The notes below the pieces were generated by a model. It was not told the DNA's origin. It did not search any database and saw only the letters and a program-made list of their open reading frames with translations. The translations under genes were made by a program, and so were the position numbers. From Lysobacter luteus (GTDB lineage Bacteria > Pseudomonadota > Gammaproteobacteria > Xanthomonadales > Xanthomonadaceae), in NCBI RefSeq assembly GCF_907164845.1, contig NZ_OU015430.1, forward strand, positions 672,001 through 736,000: 64,000 nucleotides of DNA. The letters run 5' to 3'. The stretch's first letter is position 1; each line of letters opens with the position of its first letter. Below are positions 7,195-17,164 of this stretch, piece by piece.

Positions 7195-8343
7195 ATGCAA
7201 CTGAAAACCCGACTCGGCGCGGCCTGCGCCCTCGCGATGACGCTCGCCCTGGCCGGTTGCAGCGACCCTGCGCCCGAACGCGGCGCCGCCGCTGCCGAGA
7301 CGGTCACCACCGATGTGGTCCGGACGCAGGCGTGGAACGACACGCTGCGCGCGCTGGGGACGGTCCAGGCACGCGAGTCGGTGACGGTCACCGCCAAGGT
7401 CAGCGAGACGGTGGAGAAGGTGCACTTCGCCAGTGGCGACGTGGTCGCGGCCGGGGCGCCGCTGGTTACCCTCAGCGGCCGACAGCAGCACGCCGCCCTG
7501 GCCGAGGCGCAGGCCACCGCCAACGAGGCCGACCGGCTGTACCGCCGCCAGGCCGATCTCGCCGAGCAGCAACTCATCGCCCGCGCGACGCTGGACACCC
7601 AGCGCGCCACCCGGGATGCCGCCAACGCGCGGGTCGCGCAGATCCGTGCCCAGCTCGGCGACCGCGTGATCCGCGCACCGTTCGCCGGCGTGCTCGGCCT
7701 GCGCCAGGTCAGCCCCGGCACGCTGGTGACGCCCGGCACCGCGATAGCGACCCTCGACGACCTCGCGCGCGTGCACGTCGACTTCCCGGTGCCTGAGACT
7801 GCCCTGGCGCAGGTCGCCGCGGGCCGCCCGCTCACCGCGACCAGTGCGGCCTACCCGGGACGCGAGTTCACCGGCACCGTCGCGACGGTCGCCTCCAGGA
7901 TCGACCCGGCCACCCGCGCGGTCACCGTACGCGGCGACTTCCCTAACCCGGACGGCCTGTTGCGCCCGGGCATGCTGATGCAGGTCACCCTGATCCGGCC
8001 CGAGCGCGAGGCCCTGCTGGTGCCGGAGATCGCGGTGGTGCAGGTCGGCAACAGCTCGTTCGTCTACCGGGTAACCGCCGACGAGACCGTCGAGCGCGTC
8101 AACGTGGAAATTGGCGCCCGGCGCGACGGCCTGGCCGAGGTCCTGTCCGGCCTCGCCAGCGGTGAGCGGATCGTGGTCGACGGCACCGGCAAGCTGCGTC
8201 CGGGCATGAAGATCGAAAGCGCGCCTGCGGGAGCCGCACCCGATGCCGAGGCGAGTGACGGTGCGGCCGACGACCCGGCACCCGAAGCCCCCGCCAAAGC
8301 GCCGGGCGAACCGTCCGAAGCCGCCGCGGATCCGGCGGGCTGA
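7195..8343 (+). CDS. RND efflux periplasmic adaptor (membrane fusion lipoprotein)
   Basis: A 382-residue MFP-family subunit that links an inner-membrane RND pump to an outer-membrane channel. The N-terminus carries a lipoprotein signal with lipobox LAGC, so it should be anchored to the inner membrane. Then come a lipoyl-like half (VTVTAKVSETVEKVHFASGD), an alpha-hairpin (about 95-150), the second lipoyl half (VIRAPFAGVLGLRQVSPG), beta-barrel and membrane-proximal domains, and an Ala/Pro/Glu-rich tail. It lies 2 bp upstream of the pump gene. No outer-membrane factor gene is next to it, so a TolC-like partner must be elsewhere. The start was chosen for the signal peptide. Confidence 0.92.
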   Translation: MQLKTRLGAACALAMTLALAGCSDPAPERGAAAAETVTTDVVRTQAWNDTLRALGTVQARESVTVTAKVSETVEKVHFASGDVVAAGAPLVTLSGRQQHAALAEAQATANEADRLYRRQADLAEQQLIARATLDTQRATRDAANARVAQIRAQLGDRVIRAPFAGVLGLRQVSPGTLVTPGTAIATLDDLARVHVDFPVPETALAQVAAGRPLTATSAAYPGREFTGTVATVASRIDPATRAVTVRGDFPNPDGLLRPGMLMQVTLIRPEREALLVPEIAVVQVGNSSFVYRVTADETVERVNVEIGARRDGLAEVLSGLASGERIVVDGTGKLRPGMKIESAPAGAAPDAEASDGAADDPAPEAPAKAPGEPSEAAADPAG

Positions 8344-8345
8344 GC

Positions 8346-11300
8346 ATGGGTATTTCCGAGCTCTCGATCCGCCGCCCGGTGTTCGCCACCGTGGTGAGCC
8401 TGCTGCTGATGGTGCTGGGCGTGATGGCATTCTCGCGGCTGACCCTGCGCGAGCTGCCCGCGATCGACCCACCGATCGTGTCGGTCGACGTCAACTACCC
8501 CGGCGCGTCCGCCGCCGTGGTGGAAACCCGCGTGACCCAGGTGCTGGAGAGCGCGTTGTCGGGCATCGAGGGCATCGAGACCATTCAGTCGCGTAGCGTC
8601 AACGGGCGCTCGGCCGTGACCCTGGAGTTCACCCTCGAACGTGACATCGAAGCCGCCGCCAACGACGTACGCGACGCCATCAGCGGTGTCGCCGACCGCC
8701 TGCCCGACGAGGCCGACGCGCCCGAGGTGGAGAAGGCCGACAGCGATTCCGACACCGTGGTGTGGCTCAACATGAGCTCGGCCACGATGGACACGCTGCA
8801 GCTGTCCGACTACGCCGAGCGCTACATCGTCGATCGCCTGTCCAGCCTCGACGGCGTCGCGCAGGTGCGCATCGGCGGCCGCCAGCGGTACGCGATGCGG
8901 ATCTGGCTCGACAGCGCGGCGATGGCCGCGCGCGGCATCACTCCGGGCGACATCGAATCCGCCCTGCGCGCGGAGAACGTGGAGCTGCCGGCCGGTCGGA
9001 TCGAGTCGGCCGACCGCGACTTCACCCTGCGCGTGGCGCGCCAGTACCAGGAGCCGGCGCAGTTCGCCCAGATCCCGGTGACCGAAGGTGCCGACGGCTA
9101 CGTGGTGCGCATCGGCGACATCGCCCGGGTCGAGCTGGCCTCGGCCGAGCGCCGCGCGTACTACCGCAGCAACGGCGAGACCAACGTCGGCCTGGGCATC
9201 GTCAAGACGTCCACCGCCAACGCGCTGGACGTGGTGAAGGCCGCGCGCGCGCAGGCCGAGGAGATCCAGAAGACCCTGCCGGAAGGCACCAACATCTTCG
9301 TCGCCTACGACGACACCGTCTTCATCGACGCCTCGATCAAGCGCGTGTACTGGACGCTGGCCGAGGCGATGGCGCTGGTGCTGATCGTGATCTGGGCGTT
9401 CCTGGGCAGCTTCCGCGCCGCGCTGATCCCGGCAGTGACGGTGCCGGTGTGCCTGGTCGCGGCGTTCATCCCGCTGTACCTGTTTGGCTACTCGATCAAC
9501 CTGCTGACCCTGCTCGCGCTGGTGCTGGCGATCGGCCTGGTGGTGGACGACGCGATCGTGGTGCTGGAGAACATCCAGCGCCGCGCCGACCTCGGCGAGC
9601 CGCGGCTGGTGGCGGCATCGCGCGGGACCAAGCAGGTCGCGTTTGCGGTCATCGCCACTACCACCGTGCTGGTGGCGGTGTTCCTGCCCGTGGGCTTCAT
9701 GGAAGGCAACACCGGCCGACTGTTCCGCGAGCTGTCGGTCGCACTGGCCGGGGCGGTCGCGCTGTCGGCCTTCGTCGCGCTGACCCTGACGCCGATGATG
9801 TCGTCCAAGCTGGTCCGGCCGCACAACGAGGAAACGTCGAACCGCTTCAATCTGTGGATCAACCGCCGGTTGGAGGCGCTGTCCGGCGGCTACCGGCGTT
9901 GGCTGCAACGCAACGTCGGCAAGCGCTGGCTGCTGGCGGCGGTGATGCTGGGCGCGCTCGCGCTGAGCTACGGCCTGATCCGCTTCGTCCCGTCCGAGCT
10001 GGCCCCGGCCGAAGACCGCGGGTCCTTCTTCGTCTCGGTGACCGGGCCGGAGGGCGCGGGCTTCGATTACACGGTCGGGCAGATGCGCCAGGTCGAACAG
10101 ATCTTCGCCGACAACACCGGTGAGGGCACCGCGATCCGCCGCTACAACACCCGCGTGCCCGGCGGCTGGGGCGCCAGCGAGGAAATGCACACCGGCAACG
10201 TGATCGTCTTCCTGCAGGACTGGGACCAGCGCGAGCGCAGTACCGCCGAGGTGGCCGAGGAGCTGCGTCGCGAGCTGTCCGCGCTGCCGGGCGTCCGTGC
10301 CCAGCCGCGCGTGGGTGGCGGCCTGGTCGGCGGCCGCGGGCAGCCGATCCAGATCGTGCTCGGCGGCCCGGAGTACGCCGAGATCGCCGGCTGGCGCGAC
10401 ATCATGATGGAGCGCATGGAAGCCAACCCCGGCTTTTTCTCGGTCGACTCCGACTACAAGGAGACCCGCCCGCAGATGCGGGTGGAGATCGACCGCCAGC
10501 GCGCCGCCGACCTCGGCGTCAGCGTGTCGAGCATCGGCCAGGCGCTGGAGACCATGATGGGCAGCCGCCGGGTGACCACGTTCGTGCAGGACGGCGAGGA
10601 GTACGACGTGATCGTGCAGGCCGAGCGCGGCGACCGCGCCGACCCCGCCGATCTCGCCGCGATCCGCGTCCGCGCCGGCAGCGGCGAACTGGTGCCGCTG
10701 TCCAACCTGGTCACCCTGACCGAGCTGGCCGAGGCGGGCAGCCTCAACCGCTTCAACCGGCTGCGCGCGATCACGATTACCGCGGGCCTGACGCCGGGTT
10801 ACAGCATGGGCGAGGCATTGGAGTTCCTCGAGACCACCGCCCGCGAGCAGTTGCCCGAGTACGCCCAGCTGGACTGGAAGGGCGAGTCTCGCGAGTTCCA
10901 GAAGGCCGGTGGCGCGGTGCTGCTCACCTTCACCCTGGCGCTGCTGGTGGTGTTCCTGGTGCTGGCGGCGCAGTTCGAGAGCTTCGTGCACCCGTTCATC
11001 ATCATGCTGACGGTGCCGCTGGCAGTGTTCGGCGCACTGGTGGGGCTGGCGGCAACGGGCGGCACGCTCAACCTGTTCAGCCAGATCGGCATCGTCATGC
11101 TGGTCGGACTGGCCGCCAAGAACGGCATCCTGATCGTCGAGTTCGCCAACCAGCTGCGCGACGAGGGCCGCGACATCCACCAGGCGATCGTCGAGTCGGC
11201 CGGCGTGCGCTTGCGGCCGATCCTGATGACCTCGGTCGCGACCGCGTTCGGCGCCCTGCCGCTGGTGCTCGCCGGTGGCCCGGGCTCGGCCAGTCGCGGG

Positions 11301-11471
11301 ACCATCGGTGTGGTGGTGATCTCCGGTGTCGCGTTCTCGACCCTGCTGTCGCTGTTCGTGGTCCCGGCGTTCTACGTGCTGCTGGCGCGGTTCACCCGCT
11401 CCCCGCATGCGGTGGGCAACGAGCTGGACCGGCTCGAGGCCGAAACCCCCGAAGTGGGCGGCCACGCGTAA
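8346..11471 (+). CDS. RND efflux pump, HAE1-type inner-membrane transporter
   Basis: A 1041-residue proton-driven AcrB/MexB-family transporter. It starts with the typical ISELSIRRPVFATVVSLLLMVLG, followed by NYPGASAAVVETRVTQVLE in the first periplasmic loop. The TM4 region GLVVDDAIVVLEN contains the two Asp residues of the proton relay. TM10 carries GLAAKNGILIVEFANQ with the relay Lys. The two large periplasmic loops and twelve membrane segments are as expected, and the length matches HAE1 pumps for organic or amphiphilic compounds. It forms an operon with the adaptor. The substrate cannot be read from the sequence. Confidence 0.94.
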   Translation: MGISELSIRRPVFATVVSLLLMVLGVMAFSRLTLRELPAIDPPIVSVDVNYPGASAAVVETRVTQVLESALSGIEGIETIQSRSVNGRSAVTLEFTLERDIEAAANDVRDAISGVADRLPDEADAPEVEKADSDSDTVVWLNMSSATMDTLQLSDYAERYIVDRLSSLDGVAQVRIGGRQRYAMRIWLDSAAMAARGITPGDIESALRAENVELPAGRIESADRDFTLRVARQYQEPAQFAQIPVTEGADGYVVRIGDIARVELASAERRAYYRSNGETNVGLGIVKTSTANALDVVKAARAQAEEIQKTLPEGTNIFVAYDDTVFIDASIKRVYWTLAEAMALVLIVIWAFLGSFRAALIPAVTVPVCLVAAFIPLYLFGYSINLLTLLALVLAIGLVVDDAIVVLENIQRRADLGEPRLVAASRGTKQVAFAVIATTTVLVAVFLPVGFMEGNTGRLFRELSVALAGAVALSAFVALTLTPMMSSKLVRPHNEETSNRFNLWINRRLEALSGGYRRWLQRNVGKRWLLAAVMLGALALSYGLIRFVPSELAPAEDRGSFFVSVTGPEGAGFDYTVGQMRQVEQIFADNTGEGTAIRRYNTRVPGGWGASEEMHTGNVIVFLQDWDQRERSTAEVAEELRRELSALPGVRAQPRVGGGLVGGRGQPIQIVLGGPEYAEIAGWRDIMMERMEANPGFFSVDSDYKETRPQMRVEIDRQRAADLGVSVSSIGQALETMMGSRRVTTFVQDGEEYDVIVQAERGDRADPADLAAIRVRAGSGELVPLSNLVTLTELAEAGSLNRFNRLRAITITAGLTPGYSMGEALEFLETTAREQLPEYAQLDWKGESREFQKAGGAVLLTFTLALLVVFLVLAAQFESFVHPFIIMLTVPLAVFGALVGLAATGGTLNLFSQIGIVMLVGLAAKNGILIVEFANQLRDEGRDIHQAIVESAGVRLRPILMTSVATAFGALPLVLAGGPGSASRGTIGVVVISGVAFSTLLSLFVVPAFYVLLARFTRSPHAVGNELDRLEAETPEVGGHA

Positions 11472-11549
11472 GGCGGTGGCGGCGGGCTGCGGTCCGCCGC
11501 CAAATCCGGTTAAGGTGCGGAGCTTGTCCGCCCCAAGGATCACCGCCAC

Positions 11550-13046
11550 GTGGAAGACCTGATCAACTCCCTCAACGGCATCATCTGGAGCCGCGCGCTG
11601 ATCGTGCTGTGCCTCGGCGCCGGCCTGTACTTCTCGATCCGCACGCGCTTCATGCAGGTGCGCGGCGTGCCGGAAATGATCCGGCTCATGCTCACCAACA
11701 AGTCCTCCGCGGCGGGCGTGTCCTCGTTCCAGGCATTGGCGATGTCGCTGTCGGGACGGGTGGGCATCGGCAACATCGCCGGCGTCGCCACCGCGATCGC
11801 ATTCGGCGGCCCCGGCGCGGTGTTCTGGATGTGGGTGATGGCCTTCCTCGGAGCATCGACCGCCTACGTCGAATCGACCCTGGCGCAGATCTACAAGGAA
11901 AAGGACGACCAGGGGCGCTTCCGCGGCGGCCCGGCCTATTACATCGAGAAGGCGATGGGCCAGCGCTGGTACGCGTGGATCTTCGCTGCGGTCACCATCA
12001 TCGCCACCGGCTTCCTGCTGCCGGGCGTGCAGGCCAACGGCATCGCGGAGGGCATGACCAACGCGTTCGGGCTGCCGCCGGCGGTCACCGCGGCGGTGGT
12101 GGTGGTCGCGCTGGGCTTCATCATCTTCGGCGGCGTCAAGCGGATCGCGAAGTTCGCCGAGCTGGTGGTGCCCTTCATGGCACTGGCCTACATGCTGGTC
12201 GCGCTGGTGATCATGTTCCTCAACATCGAGCGGGTGCCGGCGATGTTCACGCTGGTGTTCGAGAGCGCGTTCGGCATGCACGCCGGCTTCGGCGCGATGT
12301 TGGGCCTGGCGGTGGAGTGGGGCGTCAAGCGCGGCATCTATTCCAACGAGGCGGGGCAGGGCACCGGCCCGCACGCCGCGGCCGCGGCGGAAGTCGAACA
12401 TCCTGCGCAGCAGGGCTACGTGCAGGCGTTCTCGGTCTATGTCGACACGCTGCTGGTATGCAGCGCGACCGCCTTCATGATCCTCTCCACCGGCATGTAC
12501 AACGTGGTCGGCGCCGGCGGCGGGATGCTGGTGGAGGCGCTGCCCGGGATCGCCGCGGGGCCAGGGTTCGCCCAGAGCGCAGTCGAGTCGGTGCTTCCAG
12601 GGTACGGCGCCGGCTTCGTGGCGCTAGCGCTGCTGTTCTTCGCCTTCACCACCATCGTCGCCTACTACTACATGGCCGAGACCAACGTCACCTACATCAA
12701 CCGCAAGGTGCACCGGCCGTGGCTGGTGTTCGTGCTGCGCATCGCGTTGCTGGCGGCGGTGACGTTCGGTGCGGTGCGCAGTGCCGGGATGGCCTGGACC
12801 CTGGGCGACATCGGTGTCGGCCTGATGGCATGGCTCAACCTGGTCGCGATCCTGATCCTGCAGAAGCCGGCCCTGAAGGCGCTTCGGGACTACGAGGCGC
12901 AGAAGAAGGCGGGAACCACCGCATTCACCTTCGATCCGGAGGCGCTCGGCATCCGCAATGCGAAGTTCTGGGAGCGCAAGCAGGATGGCCTGGAGCCGGT
13001 GCTGCCGGACCCCACTCGCGCCCCCGACCCGACCGATGGTCGCTGA
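11550..13046 (+). CDS. Alanine/glycine:cation symporter family protein
   Basis: A 498-residue inner-membrane protein of the AgcS family (sodium- or proton-coupled uptake of alanine or glycine). Diagnostic stretches are SFQALAMSLSGRVGIGNIAGVATAIAFGGPGAVFWMW near residues 50-90, GGPAYYIEKAM, and KRGIYSNEAGQGTGPHAAAA. About ten to eleven hydrophobic segments can be counted. The GTG at 11550 is the likely start since the family N-terminal helix begins directly after it. It lies between the RND operon and a methyltransferase gene, with no shared function obvious. Confidence 0.92.
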   Translation: MEDLINSLNGIIWSRALIVLCLGAGLYFSIRTRFMQVRGVPEMIRLMLTNKSSAAGVSSFQALAMSLSGRVGIGNIAGVATAIAFGGPGAVFWMWVMAFLGASTAYVESTLAQIYKEKDDQGRFRGGPAYYIEKAMGQRWYAWIFAAVTIIATGFLLPGVQANGIAEGMTNAFGLPPAVTAAVVVVALGFIIFGGVKRIAKFAELVVPFMALAYMLVALVIMFLNIERVPAMFTLVFESAFGMHAGFGAMLGLAVEWGVKRGIYSNEAGQGTGPHAAAAAEVEHPAQQGYVQAFSVYVDTLLVCSATAFMILSTGMYNVVGAGGGMLVEALPGIAAGPGFAQSAVESVLPGYGAGFVALALLFFAFTTIVAYYYMAETNVTYINRKVHRPWLVFVLRIALLAAVTFGAVRSAGMAWTLGDIGVGLMAWLNLVAILILQKPALKALRDYEAQKKAGTTAFTFDPEALGIRNAKFWERKQDGLEPVLPDPTRAPDPTDGR

Positions 13047-13066
13047 GCCGATGAGGCTGAAGCCCC

Positions 13067-13864
13067 ATGGCGGCTGACCCCTACGGCCGCTTCCGCGGTA
13101 CGCGACGCCCGCCGGCGGACGAGGAGGCGCCGCGCGAGCTGCGCCTGTACGGGCTGAACGCGGTGCGGGCGGCTTTTGCGCGACGCCCCGAGGCGCTGCG
13201 CAAGCTGTACCTGGCCGAAGCGCGTATCCCGGCATTGCAGCCGCTGCTGAAGTGGTGCGTCGCCAACCGGGTCGGCTACCGCGTGGTCGGCGAGGACGAT
13301 CTGCGCAAGCTGGCCGCCAGCGCGCACCACGAAGGGGTCGTGGCCGACCTGCAGCGCGAACCGCCGGTGGCCCTTGATGCCTGGCTGGCCGCGCTGCCGG
13401 CCGGCCCGCAGTGCGCGATCTGGCTGGATGGCGTTGGCAATCCGCACAACCTCGGCGCCATCCTTCGCTCGGCCGCGCACTTCGGGGTGGCCGCAATCCT
13501 GCTCCCGCATGCGTCGAACCTTGCGCTGTCAGGTGCCGCGGCACGGGTTGCCGAGGGCGGTGCGGAAGCGGTGCCGATGGTGCGGCTGGACGATGACGCA
13601 ACGTCGCTGGCGCAGTTGGGTGAGGCCGGCTTCGCCACCGTGGCGACGGTGGTCGAGGGTGGCGACAACGTGTTCGCGATGCCGCCAACTGATCGTCTCG
13701 TGTACGTGCTCGGCGCCGAAGGCGAGGGCATGGACCGCGGCCTGGCCGCGCGGTGCGACCGGCGGGTGTCGATTCCCGGGACCGGCGCCGTGGAAAGCCT
13801 CAACGTGGCTGCGGCGACGGCGGTGTTGCTGGCAGCCTGGTGGAACCGGCCGGCTAGGCCATAG
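13067..13864 (+). CDS. TrmH/SpoU family RNA 2'-O-methyltransferase
   Basis: A 265-residue SPOUT-class enzyme that should methylate a ribose 2'-OH in tRNA or rRNA using S-adenosylmethionine. The N-terminal 110 residues form a substrate-binding domain (LRLYGLNAVRAAFARRPEAL, then SAHHEGVVADL). The catalytic SPOUT domain has the three motifs in order: LDGVGNPHNLGAILRSAAHFG, VYVLGAEGEGMDRGLAARCD and SIPGTGAVESLNVAAATAV, which form the knotted cofactor site. It resembles E. coli YfiF more than RlmB or TrmH, so the exact target is uncertain. It starts 20 bp after the symporter gene and is probably co-transcribed. Confidence 0.88.
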   Translation: MAADPYGRFRGTRRPPADEEAPRELRLYGLNAVRAAFARRPEALRKLYLAEARIPALQPLLKWCVANRVGYRVVGEDDLRKLAASAHHEGVVADLQREPPVALDAWLAALPAGPQCAIWLDGVGNPHNLGAILRSAAHFGVAAILLPHASNLALSGAAARVAEGGAEAVPMVRLDDDATSLAQLGEAGFATVATVVEGGDNVFAMPPTDRLVYVLGAEGEGMDRGLAARCDRRVSIPGTGAVESLNVAAATAVLLAAWWNRPARP

Positions 13865-13879
13865 CGGAAAAAACGGGAA

Positions 13880-14710
13880 TCAGGCGGCTGCGGGTGCCGG
13901 ATCCATCGGCAACCGGGCGCACACGCAGGTGCCACTCCGCGCACCGTGTCGCACCTCCAACTTGCCGCCAAGTTGTTCGGCACGCTCACGCATGGTCACC
14001 AGGCCGAGCCCGTGGCTGCGACGCGGATCGAAACCGGTGCCGTCGTCCTCCACCAGCAGCTCCAGCACGTCTTCGCCCGCCGCGCCGTCGATGGCCGCGC
14101 GTCGCCCGTCGATCGGCGTGCCATCCATCGCCAGGGTGACTTCGACGCGGGTCGCCCCGGCGTGGCGCAGCACGTTGGTCAGCGCTTCCTGGGCGATCCG
14201 GAAACACGCCAGTTCGACCTCGGGCGCCGGCCGCCGGGGCAGCGGCTGCAGCGACAGCACGAGCTCCGGCGCCTTGCCGCGGAACAGCGCGCCGGACTGC
14301 CAGCGCAACGCGGCCTCCAGCCCGAGGGCGTCGAGCTGCGGCGGCCGCAGCAGCAGCGACAGGTTGCGCAGCTTCATGACCGTCTGGTCGGCGATCTGCG
14401 AGATCTCGGCGACGGTCGCGGCACGACGATCGTCGTCCTCGTCATCCACTGCCTGGGCGCACAGCTTGATCGCGGTGATGGCCTGGCCGATGTCGTCGTG
14501 CAACTCGCGCGACAGCGCGCTTCGCTCGTCTTCCTGCAGGGTGATGATGCGGCGGGTGAGCGCCTGCAGCTCGGCGCGCTGGCGCCGTACGGTGCCTTCG
14601 TTGCCCCGCACGGTCCGTCGGCACAGCAGCTCGTAACAGATCGCCGCGCCCACCAGCGCCGAGCCCATGGCGACCAGGACCATCAACATCAACGACTGGG
14701 TGATTGGCAT
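13880..14710 (-). CDS. Membrane-anchored sensor histidine kinase (NarX/HisKA_3 type)
   Basis: A 276-residue kinase with one N-terminal membrane segment (about 5-27) and essentially no periplasmic sensor. A short coiled region leads to the HisKA_3 box LSRELHDDIGQAIT with the phospho-acceptor His at about 71. The HATPase domain shows ACFRIAQEALTNVLRHAGA (N box), VEDDGTGFDP (G1) and GLGLVTMRERAEQLGG (G2). No response regulator is adjacent. A NarL-type regulator gene lies at 58232-58864, at the other end of the flagellar locus, and is a possible partner by inference only. The start at M (14710) gives the membrane helix; the frame extends 12 codons further. Confidence 0.87.
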   Translation of the reverse strand: MPITQSLMLMVLVAMGSALVGAAICYELLCRRTVRGNEGTVRRQRAELQALTRRIITLQEDERSALSRELHDDIGQAITAIKLCAQAVDDEDDDRRAATVAEISQIADQTVMKLRNLSLLLRPPQLDALGLEAALRWQSGALFRGKAPELVLSLQPLPRRPAPEVELACFRIAQEALTNVLRHAGATRVEVTLAMDGTPIDGRRAAIDGAAGEDVLELLVEDDGTGFDPRRSHGLGLVTMRERAEQLGGKLEVRHGARSGTCVCARLPMDPAPAAA

Positions 14711-14773
14711 GGGGCCAGTGTGCCCCGGCGAAAACCGGGAAAGCAAAAGCGCATGAATCGGCCCCCGGAAACG

Positions 14774-14801
14774 CCGCTCCCCGCCACGGGGCGGGGAGCG
14801 G
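14774..14801 (-). terminator. Strong hairpin after the small chemoreceptor gene
   Basis: CCGCTCCCCGCC (14774-14785) is perfectly complementary to 14790-14801 with a 4-nt loop. On the minus strand it follows the stop at 14825. Only a weak T run (CGTTTCC) follows, so it may be a partial terminator. Confidence 0.55.
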
Positions 14802-14824
14802 TTGGAATCTCCGGCCGGGTGCGA

Positions 14825-15994
14825 TCAGAACAGTTCGACGCTGCCCGCATCCATCGACTGCTGCATCACCGGCTTGTGCGGCGGGCGTTCCCACTCGCCA
14901 CGCATCTGGCCGATGCGCTGGACGAGCCGCTTCAGCGCCGCCTGCACCTCGTCGTCGTGGTGGTCGCGGTGCAGCAGCTCGTGCAGGGTCGTCGCTTCGG
15001 TGTTGATCGCGCTCAGGCGCTCCAGGTGCAGGTTGGCCGCGCCAAGTGCCTGGGTGGCGATGTCCTCGAACTGCAGCGAGCGGACGGCCTCGGCGACCGA
15101 ACCGTCGATCGCGCGGCCGCATTCGGCGATCTCGCGCATGCCATTGCCCAGCCCGCGGTTGATGCCGTCGACGCGCTCCAGCATGGCCGCCGCCTCCTGG
15201 CGCGCACCGCGCGAGCGGTCGAGGTCGCGCGAGGCCATGGTGGTGACGGTGTCGCGCACCTTGGCGATCGCGTCCTTGGAGCTGTGGGCGAGCTTGCGGA
15301 TCTGCTCGTTGAAGGCGGTCGAACGCTCCGACAGGTTGCGTACCTCGTCGGCGACGACCGCGAACCCGCGGCCGGCCTCGCCGGCGCGCGCGGCCTCGAT
15401 CGCCGCGTTGAGGGCCAGCAGGTTGGTCTGGTCGGCGATCGACTTGACGTCCTCCAGCAGCGCGAAGATGCCGTCCAGGTGCTCGGCCATCGCGTCGATG
15501 TGGGTGACGGTGGTGCCGCTCTGGCCGGCGACGGCTTCGAGCGCCTCGACCAGTTGCTCCATCTTCTGGCTGGCCTGCAACGCGAACTGCTGGATGTCCA
15601 CGCCGGCGCCGTTGTCGCTGCCAGTGCGGTCGATGATCCGGGCGACCACCTCGCCCTGTTCGCGCGACTTGCGGTTGACCGCGTCGAAACTGCTGCCGAG
15701 CTTGGCGACCGCCTCGCGGATCAGCTCGCGGGTGCGCTCGATCTCGGTGCGCGAACCGTTGACCTCGGAACCGACGAAGGTGCGCAACTCCTCGAGCAGC
15801 CGGCTCTGTTCGCGCATCGCGGCCGTGGCTTGGCCAGGACGGAGAGTGAACCAGGCGAAGCCAAGCCAAGCGGCGGTCATCGCCACCAGCGCGCCGAGGC
15901 GCACGGCGGCAGGCCAGCCGATCAGTTCGGCACACAGCAGGACGGCGGTGAGCACCAATGGTGCTGCCAGTCGGATCATTGCGCGGGAGTCCAT
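14825..15994 (-). CDS. Small methyl-accepting chemotaxis-like protein
   Basis: A 389-residue receptor-like protein with two closely spaced hydrophobic helices (about 8-50), no recognisable periplasmic ligand domain and no HAMP. A coiled-coil signalling domain follows, whose tip is [38 protein letters not shown], the CheA/CheW-contact hairpin of chemoreceptors. It therefore probably senses a cytoplasmic or membrane state. The last residues are GSVELF, identical to the end of CheD encoded just upstream. GAGAGAG precedes the chosen ATG, and a sigma-28 type promoter lies at 16023-16049. It stands downstream of cheB. Confidence 0.85.
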   Translation of the reverse strand: MDSRAMIRLAAPLVLTAVLLCAELIGWPAAVRLGALVAMTAAWLGFAWFTLRPGQATAAMREQSRLLEELRTFVGSEVNGSRTEIERTRELIREAVAKLGSSFDAVNRKSREQGEVVARIIDRTGSDNGAGVDIQQFALQASQKMEQLVEALEAVAGQSGTTVTHIDAMAEHLDGIFALLEDVKSIADQTNLLALNAAIEAARAGEAGRGFAVVADEVRNLSERSTAFNEQIRKLAHSSKDAIAKVRDTVTTMASRDLDRSRGARQEAAAMLERVDGINRGLGNGMREIAECGRAIDGSVAEAVRSLQFEDIATQALGAANLHLERLSAINTEATTLHELLHRDHHDDEVQAALKRLVQRIGQMRGEWERPPHKPVMQQSMDAGSVELF

Positions 15995-16022
15995 CAGAGC
16001 TCTCTCGGGGTGGTCTCTCCCG

Positions 16023-16049
16023 GTATCGGCGGAGGCGGCGGTTGCTTGA
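16023..16049 (-). promoter_or_regulatory. Sigma-28 (FliA) type promoter for the small receptor gene
   Basis: On the minus strand TCAAGCAA (16049-16042), an 11-bp spacer and GCCGATAC (16030-16023). The -10 half matches GCCGATAA in 7 of 8 positions. It is 29 bp before the ATG. Confidence 0.6.
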
Positions 16050-16084
16050 GTCGCCAAGCGGCCATTTCGCGACCGGTGTCGCGT

Positions 16085-17161
16085 CTAGCGAACTACCGAT
16101 TCGCGCGCCGGGACTTCCAGCAATGCCTCGGCGACCTGCTCGAGCGGCACCTGCCTTTGCGCCGCGCCCAATGCCACCGCGGCGCCGGGCATGCCCCAGA
16201 TCACGCTGCTGGCGCGGTCCTGCGCCAGGGTCGCTGCGCCGACCTCGCGCAGCGCGAGCAGTCCGCGCGCGCCGTCGTCGCCCATGCCGGTCAGCAGCAC
16301 GGCCGCCGCATTGGCGCCGGCATGGCGGGCCACCGATTCGAACAACACGTCGACGCTGGGCCGGTGGCCGCGCACCGCGTCCTCGTCACCCAGCTCGCAA
16401 TACCAGCGCGCACCGCTGCGGCGTACCCGCAGGTGGCGGCCGCCGGGGGCGACGTAGGCATGGCCGGCCAGCAGTTGTTCGCCATCGCTGGCTTCACGCA
16501 CCGTCATCCGGCTGTGGCGGTCCAGGCGCTGGGCGAACGGACCGCTGAAGGCAGCGGGGATGTGTTGTGCAATGACCGTGGCCGGTGCATCGGCCGGCAT
16601 CCCCGCCAGCACCAGGCGGATCGCTTCGGTGCCGCCGGTGGAAGCGCCGATCGCGAACAGGCGTTCGGTGGTGCGGTAGCCGATCGGCCCCGGCCGTGGC
16701 GCGGGCGTATGGCCGGGGACCAGCCGGTTGACCTGTGCGCCGGCGGCGTCGCGCACCTTGGCGCACAACAGTTCGGCGTGCCCGGTCAGGCCGCGGGCGA
16801 CGTCGATGCGGGGCTTGGCCACGAAGTCGACCGCGCCCAACGCCAGTGCATCCAGGGTGACCTGGGCGCCGCGTTCGGTCAGCGACGACACCATGACCAC
16901 AGGCATCGGCCGCAGGCGCATGAGGTTCTGCAGGAACGTGAGCCCGTCCATGCGCGGCATCTCGACATCGAGTGTCAGCACGTCGGGCGCCAACTGCTTG
17001 ATCTTCTGGCGTGCGATGAAGGGGTCCGCGGCGCTGCCGACCACCTCGATCCGGGGGTCGGACGACAGCAGCCCGGTCATCAGCTTGCGCACCAGCGCGG
17101 AGTCGTCGATGACGAGCACCCGCACCGGCCGGGAATGCCGTGCCTCCATGGCCACCACCAC
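16085..17161 (-). CDS. cheB: Chemotaxis response regulator / protein-glutamate methylesterase CheB
   Basis: Removes methyl groups from, and deamidates, chemoreceptors for adaptation. The 358-residue protein has an N-terminal receiver (phospho-Asp about 65 in [12 protein letters not shown], Lys in VAKPRI) and, after a linker, the methylesterase domain. The catalytic Ser lies in [11 protein letters not shown] (about 174), His in AQHIP (about 200) and Asp in [12 protein letters not shown]. The GTG at 17161 is 4 bp from the cheD stop; the ATG at 17149 is an alternative. It forms a tight group with cheD, cheR and the GGDEF/EAL gene, apart from the main cheA operons. Confidence 0.96.
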   Translation of the reverse strand: MVVAMEARHSRPVRVLVIDDSALVRKLMTGLLSSDPRIEVVGSAADPFIARQKIKQLAPDVLTLDVEMPRMDGLTFLQNLMRLRPMPVVMVSSLTERGAQVTLDALALGAVDFVAKPRIDVARGLTGHAELLCAKVRDAAGAQVNRLVPGHTPAPRPGPIGYRTTERLFAIGASTGGTEAIRLVLAGMPADAPATVIAQHIPAAFSGPFAQRLDRHSRMTVREASDGEQLLAGHAYVAPGGRHLRVRRSGARWYCELGDEDAVRGHRPSVDVLFESVARHAGANAAAVLLTGMGDDGARGLLALREVGAATLAQDRASSVIWGMPGAAVALGAAQRQVPLEQVAEALLEVPARESVVR

Positions 17162-17164
17162 CGG

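Noticed and set aside
8064-12401. A 1445-codon open frame on the minus strand, antisense to the efflux pump and symporter
   Set aside because: It is a high-GC antisense frame: composition is His/Asp/Gln/Arg-rich with no family motif, while the plus-strand genes are clear homologues over the full length.
14711-14760. GCCGATTC before the histidine kinase as a sigma-28 -10 box
   Set aside because: No TAAAG or TCAAG lies at the required distance upstream.
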